A stretch of 11,901 bases of DNA from JBDHTO01 sp039808665 (GCA_039808665.1 JBDHTO010000030.1:1-11901), one strand, 5' to 3'. Counted from the stretch's first letter, positions 1 to 6,811 are shown. Notes: generated by a model not told the origin, from the sequence alone. A program made the numbers and translations.

Positions 1-1130
1 GTGTTTTCTTCTCGTCCAAGAGTTCTGTTGAGTGCACGACCAAGGGCGCGAAAAGCTGCTTGGCGCTCACCTGAGCTCATTAACTCTTGGTTGTTATGAA
101 GAAACTGATATTTCCTGGCGCCTTCTGCAACGGTTTCATGACCAGTAATTTTAATGGCGAACATACCGTTATCTCTTTGTGTAAAAAGATCGGCATCTTC
201 TCCATAAACTGCTACTTCCTCATCGTCCACCCATTGTGTGAGTGTAACACCTTTATAGTTGGCGCGAATCTGAACGTCTCCAGCGGCTTCTCTTATTTCT
301 TCCAAAAGATCTGTGTTCCCTAAGGCAACTTTTAAAAGTTCCCCCTTCAGGACGGCGTTATATTCCGCCAGAGAAAGTGCATTCGCAACGGTCCGTAGAA
401 TTTTAAATGTTTGATTAGGGATAAATGCCTCTCGGACGAAAAGTCGCGGAATAAGCGCGAGTTCTTCGGCTTCTTCTCCGATGGCAGAAATTCCAGTGGT
501 TGCAAGGTTTATAAACTGAAGTGCAATCATGCGGCGATATGCGGGGCCTCTGTCTGAGCCAAGAGCTTCAATGATTTTTTGAACCGCTTCCCGGCGTGCC
601 GTAAGAGGGGGATTCATACCCATGCCCATGCCGTACATATAGCACTGATTATCAGCACCAGAACTTAAGAATTTGACAGCATATCCTGTTTGTCTTTCCG
701 GTACTCCTGCAAGTTCTGTGCGACCAGTGAGAGTGGAAACAGTGCGTTGTCTAAAGTTCTCCCCACCGCGTTGTGTTGAAAAACTTTCTTCCAAAGCATC
801 CAAGGAATGGGGGAGGTAATTGGGGGAATCTACTCCAAAATAAGCATTTGCACTTTCGCGAAGATTTTCCCACTGCGCACGATGATCTGCGATAACCTGT
901 GCTCTTATGGAGTCTGGAAATTGGGCAAAAAGCTGTGTGAGATTGAGAAAATCTCTACGTGCTTTTGCGGCGTCAAAGGCTGCTTGTTGTGAGATATCGT
1001 CAGGACGAACAGGAGCTACTCTCCTGCCCGCATAATAAGCATCAAACTGCCCAACATAGTCGATTTCTGCAGCGAATGATGAACATGTTATCAGTGCAAT
1101 AAAAGCAAAGGATAAAAATCTCTTAAACAT
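1..1130 (-). CDS. Unrecognised exported protein, 3' end beyond the window
   Basis: An open frame of 376 codons reads leftward from ATG at 1130 and continues past position 1, so the C-terminus is missing. I checked the frame by hand at both ends and at several internal places and found no stop. The N-terminus (MFKRFLSFAFIALITCSSFAAEID) has two basic residues, a hydrophobic core and a Ser-Phe-Ala/Ala-Glu junction, as expected of a Sec signal peptide cleaved near residue 20. Cys16 sits in a poor lipobox, so a lipoprotein is less likely. The mature part is hydrophilic and looks mostly helical, with charged and Gln-rich stretches. Around residues 158-172 lies an odd Met/Gly patch, CYMYGMGMGMNPP. 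The start overlaps the rimI stop by 8 bases (ATGTTTAA), so translation is probably coupled and this is the last visible gene of the tsaB-rimI operon. I do not recognise the family. It probably acts in the periplasm or outside the cell. Confidence 0.75.
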   Translation of the reverse strand, partial: MFKRFLSFAFIALITCSSFAAEIDYVGQFDAYYAGRRVAPVRPDDISQQAAFDAAKARRDFLNLTQLFAQFPDSIRAQVIADHRAQWENLRESANAYFGVDSPNYLPHSLDALEESFSTQRGGENFRQRTVSTLTGRTELAGVPERQTGYAVKFLSSGADNQCYMYGMGMGMNPPLTARREAVQKIIEALGSDRGPAYRRMIALQFINLATTGISAIGEEAEELALIPRLFVREAFIPNQTFKILRTVANALSLAEYNAVLKGELLKVALGNTDLLEEIREAAGDVQIRANYKGVTLTQWVDDEEVAVYGEDADLFTQRDNGMFAIKITGHETVAEGARKYQFLHNNQELMSSGERQAAFRALGRALNRTLGREEN

Positions 1131-1584
1131 GCAATAAGTCCTTTTTCATTAAAATAGCGTCGAAAGCCCCTAAGTCTGTATTGTAATAATTTTTTCTTAA
1201 GGAAAGATTAAAGTATCTGTATGTTTTATAAAAATCAACAACAATAGTATTATTCTTATAGACTTCAAGAAAAACTTCTTTAACTCCATGTGACAAGAGG
1301 ACACGTTCCAGGTGTTTGAGAAGTTGTCCACCGATTCCTTGGGACTGAAATTCCGGCCTTACGCCAATAAAAAGGATATCGGCAGTGTCATAGGCTTTTT
1401 GAGCAAGGATATAGCCAGAGATTTTTTTATTCTGTAGGTTTTTGAGTCCTATAATCTGTGGAGTTTGAAGGAGTTCTTGGTAGCTTTTGAGACTCCACGG
1501 GTTTTCCCAAGGGAGTTCAAAACTTTGATGAATAAAGGCGAGTTCCTCTGCATCACTGGGGGTGATAGGGATAATCTCCGTCAT
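1123..1584 (-). CDS. rimI: RimI-type GNAT N-acetyltransferase
   Basis: The 153-residue protein is a single GNAT domain of the length usual for RimI, the enzyme that transfers acetyl from acetyl-CoA to the N-terminal alanine of ribosomal protein S18, although related enzymes act on other proteins. The acetyl-CoA pyrophosphate-binding motif A is clear: VRPEFQSQGIGGQLL, with the Q-x-x-G-x-G core at residues 80-85. It is followed by the LEVYKNN block (107-112) and the late FYKTYRYFNLSLRKNYY segment (118-134), matching the family's usual Y-x-K-x-G-F...R-x-x-Y-Y. The gene overlaps the tsaB stop by four bases (ATGA) and overlaps the next gene by eight. The tsaB-rimI pairing is common in bacteria and supports the name over a generic GNAT assignment. 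The glycine usually found in the K-x-G-F position is Tyr here (KTYRYF), a mild divergence. Confidence 0.85.
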   Translation of the reverse strand: MTEIIPITPSDAEELAFIHQSFELPWENPWSLKSYQELLQTPQIIGLKNLQNKKISGYILAQKAYDTADILFIGVRPEFQSQGIGGQLLKHLERVLLSHGVKEVFLEVYKNNTIVVDFYKTYRYFNLSLRKNYYNTDLGAFDAILMKKDLLHV

Positions 1585-2150
1585 TGTGATTTTTTTCGGA
1601 AAGTGGGCGTGTGACCATAAACAGGGGAAAGACGTTCAACTCCCCCCCAATCATTGATTTTGTTTGCATAGTCAAATAGGTCATGAACGCTGACATCGCC
1701 TAAAAAACTGGGTTCTTCTGTCATGTAAATATCATCCAAGGCGAGGGGAAGATTATTCTGAATTTCAAAGGATTGGGTGAAATATCCACCTTTTTCATTA
1801 GACATAGAAACGATGACAGGGGATTTTTGTGCCTTAAAGGCCAGGATGTGAAGTGTTGTTGTGACAAATATTTTTGCAGAGATGGCCGTGGCGATACCTT
1901 GTAATGTGGAGAGTGTGATGCGCAGTCCCGTAAAGGATCCGGGGCCCTGGGTACATATAATATGTGTCACATCTTTGAGAGAAAGGTTTCCCTTTTCACA
2001 AAGGTTAAGGATAGCGGGAATAAGCTCTTTCGTGAGTATTTTTGTCAGGTTTCCTTTTTCAAAGGGGAGTTTTTGAAAAAAAGATTCTCCTCCTGAAACC
2101 AGGAGGAGCTCAATCGATTCAAAGTTTTGATGTAGGCAAAGATAAACCAT
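1581..2150 (-). CDS. tsaB: TsaB, t6A tRNA-modification complex subunit
   Basis: TsaB is the non-catalytic partner of TsaD in adding the threonylcarbamoyl group to A37 of ANN-decoding tRNAs in the cytoplasm. The diagnostic motif is THIICTQGPGSFTGLRI (GPGSFTG at residues 69-75), followed by the family's LQGIATA segment and ending with a PVYGHTPTFRKK tail. I chose ATG at 2150, giving 189 residues. The frame stays open upstream to 2231, but that extra stretch aligns with nothing in TsaB and lies inside another small ORF, whereas MVYLCLHQNFESIELLLVSGGE falls where TsaB proteins normally begin with M-I-L-x-I-D-T-S. The Asp-Thr of that opening motif is absent here (LHQNF instead), so the N-terminal strand is divergent. 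The protein is shorter than the E. coli one (about 230 residues). It is followed by rimI with an ATGA overlap. Confidence 0.85.
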   Translation of the reverse strand: MVYLCLHQNFESIELLLVSGGESFFQKLPFEKGNLTKILTKELIPAILNLCEKGNLSLKDVTHIICTQGPGSFTGLRITLSTLQGIATAISAKIFVTTTLHILAFKAQKSPVIVSMSNEKGGYFTQSFEIQNNLPLALDDIYMTEEPSFLGDVSVHDLFDYANKINDWGGVERLSPVYGHTPTFRKKSQ

Positions 2151-2256
2151 CAAAAATAGACTTCTTAGGAGTAGACTGTTCGCTGCTGCCAAAGGCACCA
2201 TGGGCCTTGAGAAGAACGATAAGTATGGCAATCATAAAAACATAAGTCTTTGTCAT
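2119..2256 (-). CDS. Small exported 45-residue micro-ORF overlapping tsaB
   Basis: ATG at 2256 opens a 45-codon frame ending in TGA at 2119-2121. A ribosome-binding site (AAGGA) lies nine bases upstream of the start, stronger than any candidate for the neighbouring tsaB. The product begins MTKTYVFMIAILIVLLKAHG, a typical signal peptide or single membrane anchor, and continues AFGSSEQSTPKKSIFDGLSL with a short polar tail. Cleavage after GAFG is plausible, leaving a mature peptide of roughly 22 residues. It overlaps the chosen tsaB start by 32 bases in a different frame, so tsaB may be translated by coupling to it. A CtrA-type box sits about 50 bases upstream. I do not recognise it. It could be a leader that couples translation rather than a functional peptide. 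Confidence 0.5.
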   Translation of the reverse strand: MTKTYVFMIAILIVLLKAHGAFGSSEQSTPKKSIFDGLSLPTSKL

Positions 2257-2307
2257 CTTTCAAAATCCTTCTCAAGAACAATCTTTGATCATGCTGGGGT
2301 AGAAAGG

Positions 2308-2322
2308 TTAACAAAAAGTTAA
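2308..2322 (-). promoter_or_regulatory. Putative CtrA-binding box upstream of the micro-ORF/tsaB operon
   Basis: On the minus strand the site reads TTAA-CTTTTTG-TTAA followed by CC, a full match to the known CtrA consensus TTAA-N7-TTAA(C). Its downstream half lies about 50 bases before the micro-ORF ATG at 2256, where a -35 region could be. No convincing -10 element was found. The binding protein is not encoded in this window, so the assignment rests on consensus and position. Confidence 0.45.
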
Positions 2323-2364
2323 AAAATAACATGAAAACTTAATTTTTTCAGATTGATGTTGTTT

Positions 2365-2688
2365 TTAGGCTGCAAGGAGGCCCTTGTCCTGGAGAAAGGT
2401 TTTAAGCTCTCCCGATTGGTACATTTCTCTCACAATGTCGCATCCACCAATGAATTCACCCTTGATATAGAGTTGGGGAATGGTTGGCCAATTGGCGTAA
2501 TCTTTGATGCCCTGGCGAATTTCTGGATCCTCGAGAACGTTAATATCTTTGAAGGGAACGTTTAAGAGATTCAAGACTTGAACCACCACACCAGAAAAGC
2601 CACATTGGGGCAGTTGTGCTGTGCCCTTCATGTAAAGGACAACGTCGTTATTTTTAACTTCTGTATCGATTTGTTCAAGAATGGACAT
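2365..2688 (-). CDS. grxD: Monothiol glutaredoxin GrxD (CGFS type)
   Basis: The 107-residue protein has the length and all the signatures of Grx4/GrxD: MKGTAQLPQCGFS with the active CGFS at residues 29-32, WPTIPQLY at 67-74 (cis-Pro loop), and the glutathione-binding GGCDI at 81-85. CGFS glutaredoxins bind a [2Fe-2S] cluster with glutathione as a homodimer or with a BolA partner, and pass the cluster to target proteins or act in iron sensing. Its start lies five bases after the bolA stop, and its ribosome-binding site (GGAG) overlaps the end of bolA, so the two proteins are probably made together, which fits the known BolA-GrxD heterodimer. No clear terminator follows it. Confidence 0.95.
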   Translation of the reverse strand: MSILEQIDTEVKNNDVVLYMKGTAQLPQCGFSGVVVQVLNLLNVPFKDINVLEDPEIRQGIKDYANWPTIPQLYIKGEFIGGCDIVREMYQSGELKTFLQDKGLLAA

Positions 2689-2693
2689 TATTT

Positions 2694-2930
2694 TTACTCC
2701 GTTTGTGCGATGGTTTTGAGTGAAAGTGCGTGAAGTTCGCCGCCCATTTTTCCCTTAAGGGCTGCGTAAACCATTTGATGTTGCTGCACCTTAGATTTCC
2801 CGTTAAAAGCCCTGGATTGGATCGTGGCTTCATAATGGTCATTGTCCCCCACAAGAGATTTAAGACGAATCTCAGCATCAGGAAACGCCGACTCTAGCAT
2901 GTGATGTAATTCATCTTGGGGTATAGGCAT
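2694..2930 (-). CDS. bolA: BolA/IbaG-family protein
   Basis: The 78-residue protein is a complete BolA domain. It opens with a short helix (DELHHMLESAFPDAEI), then the SLVGDNDHYEATI strands and the helix-turn segment KVQQHQMVYAALKGKMGG, and ends at ELHALSLKT with the invariant His67 that ligates the Fe-S cluster in BolA-glutaredoxin complexes. The short length and start resemble the BolA2/IbaG branch rather than the longer E. coli BolA regulator. It lies between the purC-like gene (20 bases upstream) and grxD (5 bases downstream), the usual alphaproteobacterial position for this BolA. The likely role is Fe-S cluster handling with GrxD. A DNA-binding role is possible but cannot be seen from sequence. 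Confidence 0.92.
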   Translation of the reverse strand: MPIPQDELHHMLESAFPDAEIRLKSLVGDNDHYEATIQSRAFNGKSKVQQHQMVYAALKGKMGGELHALSLKTIAQTE

Positions 2931-2950
2931 GGCGTGTGGCTTTCATTCAT

Positions 2951-3715
2951 TTAATTCATAGGATTTAAGAAAAATCGTTCAGCAAAAAGCTGATAAATCT
3001 GTCCTATGTCTGAAATATCTTCTTTTTCAGATAAGGAAAGGTTGTTTTCCGAGAGAGCTTCCTTTGTGTGGAGCGTGCGCGGGCTGAGTTCATTCACAAG
3101 GATAATTTCAGGATCTGCAAAGGGATCATCTGTATAAATGCGCCCAAATTGAAGATCGCAGGCTTGTAAAATTAACCCCTTTGCGGCCATAAAACCAAAC
3201 AAAACATCGGTGGTGCGACGTGCGAGGGACTCGATTTCAAAAATTTCTGACTCTTCAGCTATGTCAAAAGCATCGAGATGGTCTTTGCTGAGAAGCTCTC
3301 TTTGTTCAGAGATCGTTCGATATTCGATGATGGGTTTTTGAAGAGAGGTCTCTTTTTCAAGATTATATCTTTGGGCAAGCTCACCAGTAACTTCAGTATA
3401 CACACGTACAGAGACAGGAATAACTTCCGCGGCTTGGACGAGTTGCTCTCTCATATTGAGGCTTTTGATAAAGTGATTACGAATCCCTACTTTAGAAAGC
3501 TGGGTAAAGAGTGTTTCGGATATTCTTTGATTAATGGCGCCAATGCCATTAATTTCCACGACTTCCTTTTTTACAAAGACGGCATCTTTAAAGAAGAGAA
3601 CAAGAGAGTCTTCACATGTTCCCTCGTAAATATTTTTGTGCTGTCCTTGGTGAAGCTCCTTCCGGCGAGGTTTTTGTCTTTCGCCAAAAAGCTTTGATGT
3701 AAATGATATGGTCAT
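2951..3715 (-). CDS. PurC-like protein, divergent and probably catalytically altered
   Basis: The protein has 254 residues, close to the length of SAICAR synthetase, and keeps its scaffold: NIYEG at 28-32, a GIGAINQRISETLF block at 57-70 (GKGVLNNRISE in ordinary alphaproteobacterial PurC), NHFIKSLNMREQL at 80-92, VIPVSVRV at 98-105, LQFGRI at 188-193 and ELSP at 209-212. Many residues that normally define the active site are changed. The EGKAK-type ATP loop reads QGQHK (23-27), the R-N-x-A-A-G-S segment reads YTEVTGE (106-112), D-F-K-x-E-F-G reads ACDLQFG (185-191), and D-E-x-S-P-D...R-L-W reads NELSPRTLHT (208-217). An N-terminal extension of about 18 residues precedes the domain. A ribosome-binding site (AAGG) lies about eight bases before the ATG. 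In many alphaproteobacteria purS, purQ and purL separate purC from bolA; here bolA follows directly. Synthesis of SAICAR is doubtful. A pseudoenzyme with another role is my inference. Confidence 0.75.
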   Translation of the reverse strand: MTISFTSKLFGERQKPRRKELHQGQHKNIYEGTCEDSLVLFFKDAVFVKKEVVEINGIGAINQRISETLFTQLSKVGIRNHFIKSLNMREQLVQAAEVIPVSVRVYTEVTGELAQRYNLEKETSLQKPIIEYRTISEQRELLSKDHLDAFDIAEESEIFEIESLARRTTDVLFGFMAAKGLILQACDLQFGRIYTDDPFADPEIILVNELSPRTLHTKEALSENNLSLSEKEDISDIGQIYQLFAERFFLNPMN

Positions 3716-3864
3716 GAAAACACCTTATTCTGTCCACACAGACATACCATGAATGTTGCAAGAATACAACAATCGGAAGGCGTTCTGCCAATAAAGAAGG
3801 CAGGGGCTTTGTTGAGACAATTTTACGTATTTACACATGGCGTGTTTTGTTTTCTCATAAACCT
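3716..3864. promoter_or_regulatory. Divergent promoter region between the purC-like gene and the cyd operon
   Basis: About 150 bases separate the two divergent start codons and must hold promoters for both directions. Visible elements are a small perfect inverted repeat TCTGT-CCAC-ACAGA (3729-3742) just upstream of the purC-like gene, CTGCC-N9-GGCAG near 3785-3803, and TTGT-TGAG-ACAA near 3810-3821 on the cyd side. I could not assign -35/-10 pairs with confidence, and no FNR-type TTGAT-N4-ATCAA site is evident. Confidence 0.3.
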
Positions 3865-4032
3865 ATGATTGAAATATCTAAACAGCTTTATAAAAAACAA
3901 CTTAGACGAGACATTATCATAGCCGTGTGTGTCAAGCTATGTGTGATGTTTTGCCTCATTATGGGGATGAAATATCTTAAATCCCAGACTGTTTCTGATT
4001 CTGCACGCGCACCATTTTTACAAGGAGAGTAA
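3865..4032 (+). CDS. cydP: CydP-like small membrane subunit of cytochrome bd oxidase
   Basis: This 55-residue protein lies directly upstream of cydA. It has the layout of the CydP family: a basic amphipathic start (KQLYKKQLRRDI), one membrane helix containing a conserved-looking Lys (IIIAVCVKLCVMFCLIMGM), and a short polar tail. CydP is annotated as a putative small subunit of bd oxidases and usually precedes cydA. I chose ATG at 3865. An in-frame TTG at 3847 would add six residues, and neither has a strong ribosome-binding site. The stop is five bases before cydA, whose ribosome-binding site overlaps the last codons, indicating one operon. The family name comes from remembered sequence pattern plus position and is less certain than for the other cyd genes. 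Confidence 0.65.
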   Translation: MIEISKQLYKKQLRRDIIIAVCVKLCVMFCLIMGMKYLKSQTVSDSARAPFLQGE

Positions 4033-4037
4033 AATCC

Positions 4038-5561
4038 ATGGACATTGTTGAACTTTCAAGGTTGCAATTTGGTATGACGGCTTTGTACCACTTTCTCTTT
4101 GTGCCATTGACACTGGGTCTTTCCTTTCTTCTTGCTATTATGGAGAGCGTCTATGTCATGACGGGAAATGTGATCTGGCGCGATATGACAAAGTTTTGGG
4201 GTATTCTTTTCGGTATTAACTTTGCCATGGGTGTCGCAACAGGGGTGCCCCTCGAGTTTCAATTCGGTATGAACTGGTCCTATTACTCCCATTATGTGGG
4301 GGACGTTTTTGGATCTCTTTTGGCGATTGAAGGCTTAATGGCCTTTTTCTTGGAAGCCACCTTTGTAGGGCTTTTCTTCTTTGGATGGGAGCGTCTTTCA
4401 AAACTTCAGCACCTTTCCATCACATGGTTGCTTGCGATTGGAACTAACCTCTCTGCCCTTTGGATTTTGATTGCAAATGGTTGGATGCAAAATCCTGTGG
4501 GATCCAAGTTTAATTTGGAGACTATGCGTATGGAGATGTCATCCTTTTATGATGTTATCTTCAACCCTGTGGCCCAATCGAAATTTGTTCACACCGTGAG
4601 TGCGGGATATGTTACAGGATCGATGTTCGTTCTGTCTATTTCCGCCTATTACCTACTCAAAGGGAAAAATGTGGATTTTGCAAAGCGTTCCATGACGGTG
4701 GCGGCAAGCTTTGGATTGGCCTCAGCACTTTCTGTGGTCGTTCTTGGGGATGAAAGTGGTTATACCCTCACAGAGCATCAACAAATGAAGATTGCAGCGC
4801 TTGAAGCCATGTGGGAAACGGAGCCAGCGCCAGCGGGGTTGACGGTTTTTGGTATGCCCGATGTGGAGCAAAAGAAAACCCATTACGAAGTAAAAGTACC
4901 TTATCTTTTGGGGCTCATTACAACGCGTTCTTTTAACACAGAGGTTCCGGGTATTGTGGAGCTTACCAAAAAAGCAGAAGCGCATATTCAAGAAGGTATC
5001 ATTGCCTATAAAGCACTTCAGGATTTACGTAAAAATAAATCCAATGCCAAGGCTCTTGAGCTTTTTCAAAATCATGGAAAATACCTTGGGTACGGGTTGC
5101 TTTTAAAGAAATACCGAGAGGATATTCACAACGCAACGGACGCTGAAGTTAAAAAAGCAGCCGTGGACACTGTGCCAAACGTGACACCTCTTTTCTGGTC
5201 ATTCCGAATGATGGTGGGGCTTGGTCTTTATTTCATTCTTTTGTTTGGATATGCGTTCCTTCTTTCTGCGCGTCGTACATTTGACAAGCATCCTGGATTT
5301 CTGCGTTTGGCGATGCTGTCTTTTCCTCTTCCCTGGGTGGCCGCAGAGCTTGGTTGGTTTGTGGCGGAACATGGTCGTCAACCATGGACCATCGATGGTA
5401 TTTTGCCGACATTCTTGAGTGCCTCAAACGTTCAGGCTGAGCATGTGTGGATTTCTCTCTCTGTTTTTGTTTTGTTTTATTCCATCCTTCTTGTGGTCGA
5501 TGTTTTTTTGATGAGGAAATACATTAAAATCGGACCCGTTCTTTCTAAAAAAGGAGCTTAA
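4038..5561 (+). CDS. cydA: Cytochrome bd ubiquinol oxidase subunit I (CydA)
   Basis: CydA carries the three hemes of the bd-type oxidase, which oxidises ubiquinol and reduces O2 to water in the inner membrane with high oxygen affinity. The 507-residue protein starts MDIVELSRLQFGMTALYHFLF, with heme b595 ligand His18. It has KFVHTVSAGYVTG with heme b558 ligand His185 and FRMMVGLG with the second b558 ligand Met at about 392. The quinol-binding Q-loop starts at GDESGY and contains the conserved Lys and Glu of QMKIAALEAMWETEPAPA. The LGYGLLLKKY and GWFVAEHGRQPW signatures follow. The Q-loop spacing matches the long E. coli-type form, not the short form. AGGAG at 4023-4027 is the ribosome-binding site, ten bases from the ATG. 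cydB follows three bases after the stop. Confidence 0.98.
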   Translation: MDIVELSRLQFGMTALYHFLFVPLTLGLSFLLAIMESVYVMTGNVIWRDMTKFWGILFGINFAMGVATGVPLEFQFGMNWSYYSHYVGDVFGSLLAIEGLMAFFLEATFVGLFFFGWERLSKLQHLSITWLLAIGTNLSALWILIANGWMQNPVGSKFNLETMRMEMSSFYDVIFNPVAQSKFVHTVSAGYVTGSMFVLSISAYYLLKGKNVDFAKRSMTVAASFGLASALSVVVLGDESGYTLTEHQQMKIAALEAMWETEPAPAGLTVFGMPDVEQKKTHYEVKVPYLLGLITTRSFNTEVPGIVELTKKAEAHIQEGIIAYKALQDLRKNKSNAKALELFQNHGKYLGYGLLLKKYREDIHNATDAEVKKAAVDTVPNVTPLFWSFRMMVGLGLYFILLFGYAFLLSARRTFDKHPGFLRLAMLSFPLPWVAAELGWFVAEHGRQPWTIDGILPTFLSASNVQAEHVWISLSVFVLFYSILLVVDVFLMRKYIKIGPVLSKKGA

Positions 5562-5564
5562 CCC

Positions 5565-6713
5565 ATGCATATACCTTTGGATTATGAAATTCTTCGCCTT
5601 GTTTGGTGGCTCCTTTTGGGAGTGTTGCTCATAGGCCTTGCCATTATGGATGGTTTTGACTTTGGTGTGGCGACACTTCTTCCTTTTGTCGCGAAGAGTG
5701 ATGTGGAAAAACGTATTGTCATCAATACAGTGGGACCTGTGTGGGAGGGGAACCAAGTCTGGCTTGTCCTGGGCGGTGGTGCTGTTTTTGCTGCGTGGCC
5801 CGCCATTTATGCGGTGAGTTTTTCAGGCTTTTATTTGGCGATGTTTGTCATCCTCGCTGCGATTATTCTTCGTCCTGTGGGATTTAAGTTCAGAAGTAAG
5901 CTTGAAGGATCCGCATGGAGGGGGGCTTGGGATCTTTGCCTCTTTATTGGTGGATTTGTTCCAGCCCTTCTTTTCGGTGTCGCTGTGGGGAATGTTTTAC
6001 AGGGGGTTCCCTTTCACTTTGACGAGACCCTTCGTGTGACCTATACAGGGACATTTTTTGGGTTGCTGAATCCTTTTGGATTACTGTGTGGTCTATTATC
6101 TCTCACCATGTTTATTCGTCATGGTGGAATTTATTTATCCCTTAAAACAGAGGGCGATGTCGCAAAGCGCAGTCAATGTGCCGTGATGGGGATGACCATT
6201 CTTCAATTCGTTCTTTTAGGAGCGGCCTGGTGGTACGTGGTTTCCAATGTTGAGGGATATGCTATCTCTTCGTCGATTGATCCGAACTTTCCTTCTAATC
6301 CATTGTCAAAAGAGGTGACGCGAGGCCTTGGTTCCTGGGGGATGAACTTTCAACAGCAACCCTGGATGTGGATTGCTCCTGGGATGGCGTTTGGGGGAAT
6401 TATTCTTTCCCAGCTGTTTGTTTCTATGAAGAGGGAAGGGATGAGCTTTCTTTTTAGTGCCGTGAGTGTTTTTGGCATAGTCTCTATTCCAGGTTTGATG
6501 ATGTTTCCCTTTCTTTTTCCATCGTCATCGCACCCAGACCACTCGTTGACGGTGTTTGATGCGTCAAGCAGCCAAATGACCCTCTTTATCATGCTTGTGG
6601 CCGCACTTATTTTTGTTCCCATCGTTTTGGCTTATACAGGGTGGGTTTATCGTGTCATGCGCGGAAAAGTAACAGCCGTAGATATTCAGAAAAAGAGTGG
6701 AGAAATGTACTAA
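5565..6713 (+). CDS. cydB: Cytochrome bd ubiquinol oxidase subunit II (CydB)
   Basis: CydB is the structural partner of CydA in the bd oxidase and carries no heme ligands in most models. The 382-residue protein matches the family's length (379 in E. coli) and shows the hallmark MDGFDFGVATLLPF (DGFDFG at 29-34), then VINTVGPVWEGNQVWLVLGGG, FSGFYLAMFVILAAIILRPVGF and the late FVPIVLAYTGWVYRVMRGKV helix. There are about eight to nine hydrophobic membrane segments. AAGGAGC at 5551-5557 gives a well-spaced ribosome-binding site before ATG 5565. The stop codon overlaps the cydX start by one base (TAATG), so the two are translationally coupled. Confidence 0.98.
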   Translation: MHIPLDYEILRLVWWLLLGVLLIGLAIMDGFDFGVATLLPFVAKSDVEKRIVINTVGPVWEGNQVWLVLGGGAVFAAWPAIYAVSFSGFYLAMFVILAAIILRPVGFKFRSKLEGSAWRGAWDLCLFIGGFVPALLFGVAVGNVLQGVPFHFDETLRVTYTGTFFGLLNPFGLLCGLLSLTMFIRHGGIYLSLKTEGDVAKRSQCAVMGMTILQFVLLGAAWWYVVSNVEGYAISSSIDPNFPSNPLSKEVTRGLGSWGMNFQQQPWMWIAPGMAFGGIILSQLFVSMKREGMSFLFSAVSVFGIVSIPGLMMFPFLFPSSSHPDHSLTVFDASSSQMTLFIMLVAALIFVPIVLAYTGWVYRVMRGKVTAVDIQKKSGEMY

Positions 6714-6811
6714 TGTGGTATTTCAGTTGGGTTTTGGGGCTTGGCCTCGCGTGTGCATTTTCAATTTTGAATGCCATGTGGTATGAGGTTCGCGATAAAG
6801 AAAAGGCTTAA
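6713..6811 (+). CDS. cydX: CydX, small subunit of cytochrome bd oxidase
   Basis: The 32-residue protein MWYFSWVLGLGLACAFSILN-AMWYEVRDKEKA is a clear CydX: it starts with the family's MWYF-W-LG signature, has one membrane helix and ends in a short charged tail. CydX packs against CydA and is needed for a stable, active bd oxidase. It is slightly shorter than the E. coli protein (37 residues) at the C-terminus. The start overlaps the cydB stop in TAATG, with no separate ribosome-binding site needed. Its last codons form the left arm of the inverted repeat that separates it from the convergent rluB gene. It is too short for most automatic gene callers and easily missed. Confidence 0.95.
   Translation: MWYFSWVLGLGLACAFSILNAMWYEVRDKEKA

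Noticed and set aside
2042..2245. Plus-strand frame of 67 codons opposite the tsaB start and the micro-ORF.
   Set aside because: It lies antisense to better-supported genes, has no ribosome-binding site, and its translation has no family-like or signal-like pattern.
3810..3821. TTGT-TGAG-ACAA upstream of the cyd operon as an FNR/ANR-type oxygen-responsive site.
   Set aside because: It does not match TTGAT-N4-ATCAA in either half well enough. Regulation by oxygen is plausible for a bd oxidase but is not shown by this sequence.
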